From the NCBI GenBank assembly GCA_025351645.1, contig JANXVN010000311.1, positions 1 to 50,703 of the forward strand: a stretch of 50,703 bases of DNA. Direction: 5' to 3'. Source of the stretch: Ferruginibacter sp. Lineage in GTDB: Bacteria; Bacteroidota; Bacteroidia; Chitinophagales; Chitinophagaceae. The notes beneath the pieces are model-generated. The model ran no database searches. It had not been told where the DNA came from and was given only the letters and a program-made list of their open reading frames with translations. Position 1 is the stretch's first letter; each line of letters starts with the position of its first letter. Positions 1 to 9,714 of the stretch are shown here, in pieces. The translations under genes and the position numbers were made by a program.

Positions 1-276
1 GAAATGGGCGGGCGGCCGGCAACCACTATATTAACTTTGCAGGCATTAGTAAATTTAGAACATAATGGTTACAAGTTTGTGCAGGTAAATGGCTTAACAT
101 TAGACATGCATTATGATTACGTAGAACCGCATTGGATTATATTAAAACCATTAAAGGAATTGCCAACCGCACAAATTGATAAAGGTATTTACGAACCCCT
201 AGACAGTACACTATTACGGGAATGGGCTACAAATACTAGTGACACTATTCAAATATTAATTTCAACAAATAATTAG
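1..276 (+). CDS. Unknown small protein or C-terminal fragment
   Basis: The reading frame is open to the left edge of the window; the first visible Met is codon 2 (base 4), so this may be the 3' end of a longer gene. About 90 residues are visible. The composition is mixed and soluble-looking, with no transmembrane segment and no motif I recognise. It ends in TAG and is followed by an AT-rich spacer. I assign no function, and it is not certain that this short frame is translated. Confidence 0.4.
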   Translation, partial: EMGGRPATTILTLQALVNLEHNGYKFVQVNGLTLDMHYDYVEPHWIILKPLKELPTAQIDKGIYEPLDSTLLREWATNTSDTIQILISTNN

Positions 277-422
277 TTTGATAGAATTTTGTTGATTTTT
301 TATTTAAAAATTCTTATATAGATGTGAACGATTTTTTACAATTACCAAGCATCATGTAAATTACAATCAAATTATAAAGCTTATTTATTTCATGAGCTCA
401 ACTATTCTTTATTTAAAATTTT

Positions 423-671
423 ATGAAAGCATACAAGTTTGAACACAACGAAATATTAATTAGTGATACTTATTTAGATGAACACAAGTTGGCTAATGCG
501 TACAATATATTGTTTGATGAATTGCTTCTTTCAAGAAACATCAGTACTAAAAAAGTTTACCTATCATTTAATTTGATTAACAGTAAAATTACTTCAACAC
601 CTCATGTAGTTAAAGCTTTATTATCAAAAAAAATACTTCCTCCTTTTGAGTTTCTTATCTGTAAAAATTAA
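423..671 (+). CDS. Small hypothetical protein, 82 aa
   Basis: A short frame opening with ATG after a very AT-rich spacer. The product is Lys/Leu/Asn-rich, with no signal peptide, membrane helix or Cys/His cluster. Codon use resembles the neighbouring genes, which is the main reason for listing it. No family is recognised. It lies between an edge ORF and the SDR gene, on the same strand, with about 250 bp of gene-free DNA after it. Confidence 0.35.
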   Translation: MKAYKFEHNEILISDTYLDEHKLANAYNILFDELLLSRNISTKKVYLSFNLINSKITSTPHVVKALLSKKILPPFEFLICKN

Positions 672-921
672 ATTAAAAACTAGATGTTGTAATTAATAGC
701 AATTATAGTTATAGCACATCCTACCTACATGAAGTATATGCCATACATCCATTGCTTTGCAAGAATCTATGATGGTGTAAGATATTGCGTTTAATTTACC
801 CAAGCCATTGTACAAAATTAAGATTTTTAAGAAAATTTTTTAAAATAACTCAATTAAATACAGCACTGATAAACAAGTCTATCTATTTAGTGTTATTATA
901 TCCAATCAATACATTGGCTAA

Positions 922-1620
922 ATGAAAAATTATTTAATTATCGGAGGGTCTAGCGGCATCGGAAAAGAGTTGGCGAACCAGCTTGCTGATTCGGGTGATA
1001 AGGTGGTAGCAACTTTTACCAAAAATGAACCCGTAGCTGATAACCCGAATATCAATTTTCATCGTATCGATATATTGGAAGATAACCTTTCATTAAATTT
1101 TTTACCGGATGAAATAACAGGTTTAATTTATTGCCCCGGCAGTATTAATTTAAAACGTTTTGAAACTATTAAGCCTATAGATTTTGAGACAGATTACAAG
1201 CTTCAAGTAATTGGAGCTATCAAAGTTATTCAAGCTGTTTTACCCCGATTAAAGAAAGCTCAAAATCCATCCATCATCTTATTTTCTACAGTTGCTGTAC
1301 AAACCGGATTACCTTTCCATAGCCAAGTAGCTACATCTAAAGGTGCTGTAGAAGGATTAACAAAAGCATTGGCAGCAGAATTTGCGCCCAAAATAAGGGT
1401 AAACTGTATTGCGCCTTCTTTGACAGATACCCCATTATCAGCCCCATTTTTAAATAATGAAGCAAAAAGGGAAGCCAATGCGTTAAGGCATCCCTTAAAA
1501 AGGATTGGCACAACTGAAGATATTGCAAACATGGCTGCTTTTTTACTTTCCGAAAAGGGGAGTTGGATAACAGGACAAATTTTGCATGTAGACGGAGGTA
1601 TGTCTACCTTAAAAATTTAG
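922..1620 (+). CDS. SDR-family protein lacking the catalytic tyrosine
   Basis: A 232-aa short-chain dehydrogenase/reductase-like Rossmann protein. The N-terminal cofactor motif GGSSGIGKEL is intact (about residues 8-17), and the C-terminal WITGQILHVDGG signature is typical of the fold. In the active-site helix the usual YxxxK reads VATSK, because GTA (Val) stands where Tyr should be; the Lys and the preceding Ser are present. The protein should bind NAD(P) but may not do normal SDR catalysis. From memory, a subfamily with this HSQVATSKGAVEGL-like segment is found beside photolyase/cryptochrome genes in many Bacteroidota and marine Proteobacteria. That agrees with the DUF2805 and photolyase-like genes just downstream. 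The substrate is unknown. Confidence 0.85.
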   Translation: MKNYLIIGGSSGIGKELANQLADSGDKVVATFTKNEPVADNPNINFHRIDILEDNLSLNFLPDEITGLIYCPGSINLKRFETIKPIDFETDYKLQVIGAIKVIQAVLPRLKKAQNPSIILFSTVAVQTGLPFHSQVATSKGAVEGLTKALAAEFAPKIRVNCIAPSLTDTPLSAPFLNNEAKREANALRHPLKRIGTTEDIANMAAFLLSEKGSWITGQILHVDGGMSTLKI

Positions 1621-1700
1621 TTAACTACAGCAGCAATCTTTGTATTTTAAAATACGAAATATCCTTTTAAAACGCTGTTTAAAATTTAATAATCGCAAAT

Positions 1701-1791
1701 CAATGCCGTTAAGTTAAGGCCTTTCCTCTCCTTTGGAGAGGGTTAGGGTGAGGTAAAGACAAACATTTTAATCCTTAACTAAACGGCATTG
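1701..1791. repeat. MITE-like element, family 1 copy 1 (91 bp)
   Basis: The terminal inverted repeats are CAATGCCGTTAAGTTAAGG on the left and its reverse complement, with one mismatch, on the right. They enclose a pyrimidine/purine-rich core (CCTCTCC...GGAGAGGG). The flanks are near-identical 10-bp direct repeats, AATCGCAAAT at 1691-1700 and AATTGCAAAT at 1792-1801, as expected for a target-site duplication. It has no coding capacity. It sits between the SDR and DUF2805 genes. Further copies are at 11616 and 14352. Confidence 0.85.
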
Positions 1792-1868
1792 AATTGCAAA
1801 TTGTTAATTAAGGCTTTCTCATTAAAATTTATTCCTCCAAAGGTGTTAGGTTTTACACATTTTTTTTT

Positions 1869-2141
1869 ATGATGGAACAAAAAGATATTGACCGGATAAT
1901 TGAAATGGCTTGGGAAGATAGGACTTCGTTTGAAGCGATCAACATACAATTTTCATTGACAGAAGCAGATGTTGTTTCACTGATGCGGAAGGAGTTAAAG
2001 CGTAGCAGTTTTAATTTATGGAGGCGAAGGGTTCATAGCGGCATCAGCCAAAAACATGCACATAAAAGAAACACGGAAATATCCCGCTTTAAATGCAGCC
2101 GTCAAAAAAATATTTCAATGAATAAAATAAGCAAAAGATAA
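1869..2141 (+). CDS. DUF2805 / TIGR03643 family protein
   Basis: A 90-aa basic protein. The N-terminal part carries the Trp/Met-rich pattern of this small family: IEMAWEDRTSFEAI, then LTEADVVSLMRKELKRSSFNLWRRRV. The helical ordering resembles a small HTH-like fold, but no function is established as far as I know. The C-terminal tail is Lys/Arg-rich. The stop TAA is followed at once by the ATG of the photolyase-like gene, so the two are almost certainly co-translated. A second Met at codon 2 could also be the start. The family is commonly seen near photolyase/cryptochrome genes, so an association with blue-light response or DNA repair is inferred from context only. Confidence 0.8.
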   Translation: MMEQKDIDRIIEMAWEDRTSFEAINIQFSLTEADVVSLMRKELKRSSFNLWRRRVHSGISQKHAHKRNTEISRFKCSRQKNISMNKISKR

Positions 2142-3254
2142 ATGGAGCATACATTCCCAACAAATTATAAAAGTATCCTTGAAATAGTTGAACGGTTTGA
2201 TCCTATAAAATATGGAAAAAGTAGAAATTATGTAGATGGTATGGTTAGCTACTTATCGCCTTATATTTCAAGAGGCGTAATTAGTACAAGGCAGGTGCTT
2301 GAAATTGTTTTATCAAAAGGATATCAGCTTGCAGCGATTGGTTTTTTTGTAAGGGAATTATGTTGGCGTGATTATTTTCAAAGGGTTGGGCAGGAAAAAG
2401 ATTTGACTCAAGAAATTAAACATACCCAACTGGCTCTATTAAACAATGAAATTCCGTTACATATATTAAATGCGTCAACAGGCATTGAAGGCATAGACAA
2501 TGCCATTAAAAATTTATACAATAAAGGGTACATGCACAACCATTGCAGGATGTACACAGCTTCCGTAGTTTGTAATATTGCAAAATCTCATTGGCATAAT
2601 CCTGCGCAATGGATGTACTATTATTTGCTTGATGGAGATTGGGCAAGCAACGCTTGTAACTGGCAGTGGGTTGCAGGTGCCAATAGCAACAAAAAGTATT
2701 ATGCCAACCAGGAAAATATAAATAAGTACACAGAAACAAACCAGTCAGGCACTTTTTTATCTACAGAATATGAAGCCTTTGAAACAATGGCAACGCCGGT
2801 TGAATTATTGGATACTCAAAAGTTTGTAACCGAAACTGAATTGCCCGTTACTTCAAAACTTAACGTTGATACCGGCCTGCCCACCTTTGTTTATAATTAT
2901 TACAACCTCGACCCGGAATGGCATAAAAATGAATCTGGAAACCGGGTTTTACTTATTGAAGAGGATTTTTTTTCCAAATATCCGGTAAGTAAAAAATGTA
3001 TTGATTTTATGTTGGCCCTAAGTGAAAATATTGCTGGCTTGCAAGTTTATGTGGGTACATTCCAGTCTCTCGCTAATCAATTAAATGACAGTGCCATTTA
3101 TTATAAAGAACATCCACTAAACATCGGGTATAAAGGCATCCAAAATTCAAGAGATTGGATTTCAACAGAGGTTACCGGATATTATCCTTCTTTTTTTTCT
3201 TATTGGAAAAAAATTGAAAAGGTCATCTACAAAAGTTTTAAAAATAAATCATAG
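2142..3254 (+). CDS. Photolyase/cryptochrome-like FAD-binding protein without N-terminal antenna domain
   Basis: A 370-aa protein that begins almost directly with the helical FAD-binding domain of the photolyase/cryptochrome superfamily. Visible signatures are RELCWRDYFQRVG (about residues 83-95), the GYMHNHCRMYTASVV helix and LLDGDWASNACNWQW (FAD-binding loop with the Trp-rich segment), ending near residue 205. The usual roughly 200-residue N-terminal alpha/beta domain is missing. A C-terminal stretch of about 110 residues starting at RVLLIEEDFFSKYPVS looks Rossmann-like and might be a relocated alpha/beta domain. The protein probably binds FAD. DNA repair activity cannot be assumed. It is translationally coupled to the DUF2805 gene and sits downstream of the unusual SDR gene. 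Confidence 0.75.
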   Translation: MEHTFPTNYKSILEIVERFDPIKYGKSRNYVDGMVSYLSPYISRGVISTRQVLEIVLSKGYQLAAIGFFVRELCWRDYFQRVGQEKDLTQEIKHTQLALLNNEIPLHILNASTGIEGIDNAIKNLYNKGYMHNHCRMYTASVVCNIAKSHWHNPAQWMYYYLLDGDWASNACNWQWVAGANSNKKYYANQENINKYTETNQSGTFLSTEYEAFETMATPVELLDTQKFVTETELPVTSKLNVDTGLPTFVYNYYNLDPEWHKNESGNRVLLIEEDFFSKYPVSKKCIDFMLALSENIAGLQVYVGTFQSLANQLNDSAIYYKEHPLNIGYKGIQNSRDWISTEVTGYYPSFFSYWKKIEKVIYKSFKNKS

Positions 3255-3585
3255 TTGCTATCTTATGTTTTAAGGAAGAAAAAAAATATTCGCCATTTAT
3301 CTTAAAAATGATCTCCCATAAAAACCTAAAATAATAAAACTTGAACTGTATAAAGTTTGTAAGAAGCTGTAAACCGGCTTAAAAAAAATTAATAAATTGT
3401 ACAATCATACCAAAGTTAACAAGTAGTTTTAAAAATAGAATGCCATCAATTTATAGTTTCTGTCTGCATATTACAAGCCCCGCATATAAGGATGTTTAAA
3501 GGCGGTTAATAAAAAAGGCTCAAAACTTTGTTATTGGAGGGGGCTGATATCTAACACATATTTTATGCCTTAAATACGCAAAAAT
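3255..3585. other. Gene-free spacer between convergent genes
   Basis: A 331-bp AT-rich interval between the photolyase-like gene (plus) and the GH5-like gene (minus). It contains A-runs and a weak small hairpin near 3369-3385 (AAGC...GCTT). I found no convincing terminator with a T-tract, no ORF and no RNA gene. Confidence 0.5.
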
Positions 3586-4665
3586 TTATTTACCAGTCTT
3601 TTTACTAGTATACATTATAATACTGTCAATTTCATTTTGGTTATAAGGGTTAAAGTCTGTTTTATATAAATCATGTTGCCATACGGGTTGTGGCGGATCG
3701 CCTGGGCGATGGCCCCAAGGCAGGTCTGTTTGTGTTTTTCCATTTACAAGCCCCCATAACATACAGCCAATTTTTTCATTATAAAAAATTGGTAGGTTAT
3801 CTGAAATTACAGAGTGTGCTGGCCGGTTCATCCATTCCGTACAAAATATAGGGCGATTGTATTTTTTTAAATCGTTGACCTGCCGCTGTAGTGCATCTTT
3901 ATTGCCATAATTATGAAACGATATAACATCAGATCCTGCCAGCACGATATCATTCAACCGTTTATTATCATTCCAAAAATCAATACTTACTGGTTGTGAT
4001 GGGTTTATTTTGCGTGCCCATGCTATTACTTTTTTAAGTAAGGGGAGCGTGGCGCTGCCTAAGCCTCCATTGGTAGGTTCATTGTACAAGTCCCAAAAAA
4101 GTATGCGCTCATCATTTTTGAAACGTTCCATTACATTGCTTACATAATTTTCTAATTTTAGGTGGGCAAGCGAATCTATTACCATACTATGCCCTGGGCT
4201 GGGCGACCAATCCCAGGCATACCAGCCCTTCAAAGGTTCTAATTGTTTGCCAACTTTCGGTTCAAATGTAATACCAAAAACACAATCATCAAATAACGCA
4301 GGTACAAATTTAATTTTATGCTTGGCGCAAATGCCCATAAAATTATCAAGTACTTTTAAAAAATAAGTTGGGTCATCCGCATATACTGCATATTGCAATA
4401 CAGCTCTCAGCACATTCATTCCCGCGGCTTCGGCAAGGGCAAGTTCCGCATCTATAGCCTTTTCATTAAAAGTTGTTTTATCCCACATAGCGGTGTAATT
4501 AATTGCGTAGGCAGGTATGTAATTAAAGCCGCAATACCAGGGTTGACGTGCGTTCCAGTCACGTGCTTTTTGCGCTGGCCAACGTTGCGTGCTATCTTGT
4601 GCTTTAATAATATTGGCAGTATACAGTAAGCATATAAATAGCAAGCCAACAATTTTAAATTTCAT
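3586..4665 (-). CDS. Secreted GH5-like glycoside hydrolase
   Basis: The start is placed at the Met of MKFKIVGLLFICLLYTA, which gives a clean signal peptide ending before KAQDS and a 359-aa precursor. A longer frame to 4767 would add 34 residues before the signal and overlap the neighbouring gene. The mature protein is a TIM-barrel clan-A glycosidase: the acid/base Glu is in LYNEPTNGG (about E196) and the nucleophile Glu is in CTEWMNRP (about E277). HNYG and the late Trp in MLWGLVNG also fit the clan. It is annotated generically as cellulase family; the substrate (beta-mannan, xylan or beta-glucan) cannot be read from sequence. It lies 52 bp downstream of the PhyH gene on the same strand, so the two may share a transcript. 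Confidence 0.85.
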   Translation of the reverse strand: MKFKIVGLLFICLLYTANIIKAQDSTQRWPAQKARDWNARQPWYCGFNYIPAYAINYTAMWDKTTFNEKAIDAELALAEAAGMNVLRAVLQYAVYADDPTYFLKVLDNFMGICAKHKIKFVPALFDDCVFGITFEPKVGKQLEPLKGWYAWDWSPSPGHSMVIDSLAHLKLENYVSNVMERFKNDERILFWDLYNEPTNGGLGSATLPLLKKVIAWARKINPSQPVSIDFWNDNKRLNDIVLAGSDVISFHNYGNKDALQRQVNDLKKYNRPIFCTEWMNRPAHSVISDNLPIFYNEKIGCMLWGLVNGKTQTDLPWGHRPGDPPQPVWQHDLYKTDFNPYNQNEIDSIIMYTSKKTGK

Positions 4666-4717
4666 ATTTACATGGTTATAATGGTTATTAAAGGCAATGC
4701 ATAAATAAAAAGGGGAT

Positions 4718-5533
4718 TTACAAAACAAGTGGATTATGTGTTGATGCAGCCATTTTTCCTGGCTCAAGGCCTCCCAGCCAGGAGATACGGTCGTTTTCCT
4801 GGTGTTCGTTCTGCGGTGCTGTTACACTAGCGCCATCCGCAAAATAAATTACTGTCATTACTTCCCGTGTTACGTCCGATTTATTGCCAGAGGCAGAATG
4901 CAGTGTCCATCCGTAATGCCAGGTAGCATCGCCAGCCTTCATGCTTTTTGCACGGGTTACCTTAAAGCCTTTATCGTTAATAAACTTTTCAAGTATTGCT
5001 TCCGACTTATCGCTTATGGCCACATTTTCTACAAAGCCCGCGTTGTGCGAGCCGGACGCAAAAGTTAACATGCCCATACTTTCATCAATGTCAATTAACG
5101 GCATCCACATTGTAACAGTATTATTAGTATTTAAGGGCCAGTAATATTGATCCTGGTGCCACGGGGTAAAGCCGCCGCCAGGTTCTTTATACAATGCCTG
5201 GTCGTGGTAAATGCGCACATTATTTACACCAAGCAAATCGGCGGCTATCCTGGCAAAGCGCTTTGCCAGCGTAAATTGTTTTAACTTTTCATCTGCTTCC
5301 CACAAATTCATAATTTGTAAAAAGGCCTTTCCATAAGTATCCCTTTCTTCCAATGATTTTGTTTCAGTGTTGTGGCGATATGCGGCGTCATTAATAGCTT
5401 TCCTGTACGCAGGTATTTCATCGGCACTCAATACCCCTTTTACTAACGTATGCCCATCCTTCCTAAAAGCATTTACTTGTTCAGGGCTTACAGCAATGGT
5501 TTGCTGCAGCTCCTGTAAAACGGCCGTACCCAT
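4718..5533 (-). CDS. Phytanoyl-CoA dioxygenase (PhyH) family oxygenase
   Basis: The start is set at MGTAVLQELQ, giving 271 aa of normal length. The longer frame to 5701 would run through the promoter region and into the divergent AraC gene. It is a cupin-fold Fe(II)/2-oxoglutarate dioxygenase. The metal triad is visible as H126-x-D128 (TPWHQDQYYW) and H212 (TLHSASGN), with R223 (TREVM) as the likely 2-oxoglutarate anchor. The substrate is unknown; members hydroxylate lipids or small metabolites. It is divergent from an AraC regulator 131 bp away, which is therefore the obvious candidate controller, and is followed on the same strand by a secreted glycosidase. Confidence 0.88.
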   Translation of the reverse strand: MGTAVLQELQQTIAVSPEQVNAFRKDGHTLVKGVLSADEIPAYRKAINDAAYRHNTETKSLEERDTYGKAFLQIMNLWEADEKLKQFTLAKRFARIAADLLGVNNVRIYHDQALYKEPGGGFTPWHQDQYYWPLNTNNTVTMWMPLIDIDESMGMLTFASGSHNAGFVENVAISDKSEAILEKFINDKGFKVTRAKSMKAGDATWHYGWTLHSASGNKSDVTREVMTVIYFADGASVTAPQNEHQENDRISWLGGLEPGKMAASTHNPLVL

Positions 5534-5638
5534 AAATAAATATTTTTTTGTCTTACAAATAGACCAAATAAATTTAAATAAAAGAAAGCCCCCATTGGCA
5601 GGATTATGGGTTATTTTATCTTGATTAGTAAATTCTAT

Positions 5639-5646
5639 TAATTTTG
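5639..5646 (+). promoter_or_regulatory. Candidate -7 box for the AraC gene
   Basis: TAATTTTG matches the Bacteroidota -7 consensus TAnnTTTG and lies 18 bp before the ATG. No well-placed -33 TTG is evident, so support is moderate. Confidence 0.4.
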
Positions 5647-5664
5647 AGTCAAATTTGCCTATAA

Positions 5665-6525
5665 ATGAAAGCATCACTAGAATCCTTAAGCGCATCATCA
5701 CTAAACTCTTTTTTAGTAAGGGGGTTTGAAGAAAAGAAATTTAGCGCACCCTATCATTTACATCCAGAGCTTGAACTCACGCTTATTCTAAGTGGAAGCG
5801 GAAAGCGGTACGTAGGCTCAAAAATGAATGATTTTTATTCAGGGGATTTTGTGCTGCTAGGATCTAATTTGCCTCACTGCTGGAAAACAGAAGGCGAAAG
5901 AAATGCAGAAAAATCTAGTTCAATCGTGGTGCAGTTCCAAAAAGATTTTTTAGGGGATTGCTTTTTTGAAAAACCAGAAATGAAGCCTGTTTTGCAGCTT
6001 TTAACTAAAAGTGATAGCGGCATTAAGTTTACAGGCGATGGTAGCTTATTTAAGAATAAAATGCAAGGGCTGCATGATGAGCAAAATAGTTTTAAAAGAC
6101 TTATCCTTTTGCTGGATATATTGCACCATTTGTCCATTTCAAAAAAATATGAGTTAATTGAAAAGAAAAAAAGCAATACCGTAATATCGGTTGGCGAACA
6201 GCAAAGGCTTCACTGGGTGATGGCATATATAGTTGAAAATTTTAAAAAAGAGGTATCGCTTTCAAAAGCAGCTGCCATCGCAAGTATGACATCCCCTGCC
6301 TTTTGCAAGTATTTTAAAAGGATTACCAGGAAAACTTTTATAGAAACAGTTACTGATTACAGGATTGATTATGCTGCGCAACTGCTTATAAACACCAGCT
6401 ACTCCATTTCACAAATAAGTTTCGACAGCGGTTTTAACGACCTGTCTCATTTTCATAAAACTTTTAAAGAGCGGATGCAGTTAAGCCCTTTATGCTACAG
6501 GAATATATTTTTGCAAATGGTTTAG
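5665..6525 (+). CDS. AraC-family transcriptional regulator with cupin sensor domain
   Basis: A 286-aa protein. The N-terminal half (about 1-110) is a cupin-like ligand-binding domain, with HLHPELELTLILSGSGKRYVG and a GDFVLLGSNLPHCW turn. The C-terminal about 100 residues carry the two AraC helix-turn-helix motifs: LSKAAAIASMTSPAFCKYFKR, then ISQISFDSGFNDLSHFHKTFKERMQLSPLCYR. The length is normal. It is transcribed divergently from the PhyH dioxygenase gene, a common layout for a regulator and its target. The signal is probably a small carbohydrate-like or metabolite ligand, but this is inference. It is followed by about 410 bp without genes before katG. Confidence 0.9.
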   Translation: MKASLESLSASSLNSFLVRGFEEKKFSAPYHLHPELELTLILSGSGKRYVGSKMNDFYSGDFVLLGSNLPHCWKTEGERNAEKSSSIVVQFQKDFLGDCFFEKPEMKPVLQLLTKSDSGIKFTGDGSLFKNKMQGLHDEQNSFKRLILLLDILHHLSISKKYELIEKKKSNTVISVGEQQRLHWVMAYIVENFKKEVSLSKAAAIASMTSPAFCKYFKRITRKTFIETVTDYRIDYAAQLLINTSYSISQISFDSGFNDLSHFHKTFKERMQLSPLCYRNIFLQMV

Positions 6526-6884
6526 AATACTATAGAGGTATGTATCATCTTTAATTTAATTTATAAATTGTATAAATATTTTATCAAACTGAGCATTGTA
6601 TCACGATCTTCGCATTGTGAAACTACAGCACGCCATTATATTTTCTACGCAAGCGGTTGCCATATACTTTTATTATATAAAATAATTGCAAGCCTTTGTG
6701 GCTAGTTTAATAAATTGATAAATACGGCAGGTAATTTATCTTATTGTCACGCTAATAAGTTTTACTGGCTGAGTATAGGTTGTAAGCATATATGTATTTG
6801 AAAATATAAGGATGCTGGGCAGATAAAATTTAGTGGATACTTATAGAAATTAGCTATAAGCTCATAAAAATAATAGATAGTAAC
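6526..6884. other. Gene-free upstream region of katG
   Basis: A spacer between the AraC gene and the katG operator. It is AT-rich with no ORF of interest, no tRNA and no clear terminator after the AraC gene. Short palindromic AT tracts occur, but nothing here is distinctive. Confidence 0.5.
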
Positions 6885-6909
6885 TATAGTAACGATTACT
6901 ATAAATTTG
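6877..6909 (+). promoter_or_regulatory. katG promoter with overlapping palindromic operator
   Basis: The perfect inverted repeat TATAGTAA-CGA-TTACTATA spans 6885-6903. An extra half-site, ATAGTAAC, at 6877-6884 repeats the left arm's core with a 9-bp period. The last two bases of the palindrome are the first two of TAAATTTG (6902-6909), an exact TAnnTTTG -7 box placed 28 bp before the katG ATG. A protein bound here would block or recruit RNA polymerase. A peroxide regulator (PerR/Fur-like or OxyR) is the expected type for katG, but the sequence does not match a classical PerR box closely enough to name it. Confidence 0.65.
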
Positions 6910-6925
6910 TATTCTTAAATAATAA

Positions 6926-9199
<2,274 letters not shown>

Positions 9200-9229
9200 T
9201 ATACAAATACAAGTAGTTAATTTTTATAC

Positions 9230-9260
9230 AAATTGGAGTTGCATTTGCAGCTCCAATTTT
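9230..9260 (+). terminator. Intrinsic terminator after katG
   Basis: A hairpin of nearly 14 bp, AAATTGGAGTTGCA pairing with TGCAGCTCCAATTT (one G-U), with a tiny loop and ending in TTTT. It starts 31 bp after the katG stop. Confidence 0.8.
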
Positions 9261-9714
9261 ATTTGATGGATATGCTGTTGATTATAGGTTGCAGCTCCAA
9301 CGATTGAACTATATTTATTAAAGGCGCTGCCAGATGGGGCAGAAAGGCCATGATAAAGTAAGTTATATTAATTAAAAGATTGTTCACTTTTAGCCATTCA
9401 AAATTTCTTTTGGACATCTTTAAAAAACAAATGGAACATAAAAAATATGTTAAGCAGTAATTGAGGGTTGGTGGTGATAGATTAATTAATGAATCTGGAA
9501 TTTATACCACCACAGGCAGCTGCAAAAAAAGCCTCCAGACCATGTAAATCGATACTGATGCAGAGGATAGTCCAGCTATTTTTTTAAACAAGCCGCTAAA
9601 AATTATTTGTACAAAAAAATGCCTTATTATGCCTGCTTCCATTTTTATGAAGTATACTTGTGATAGCAAGTTCTCTACACTAAATTCTTACTTAGCTTCA
9701 ACTTAAAAATCGGC
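9261..9714. other. Gene-free spacer before the GH20 gene
   Basis: No confident gene. A nested hairpin at about 9469-9517 (GGTGGT...ACCACC around AGATT...AATCT) is visible. A 39-codon frame with one internal stop (9431-9547) overlaps it and resembles nothing I know. No RNA family is recognised. Confidence 0.4.

Noticed and set aside
5534..5701. Extended N-terminus of the PhyH dioxygenase
   Set aside because: The extra 56 codons run through the AraC gene's promoter and first codons and lack family similarity; the Met at 5533 is a better start.
9431..9547. 39-codon frame with one internal stop before the GH20 gene
   Set aside because: Too short, interrupted and without family resemblance to call a pseudogene; it also overlaps a hairpin.
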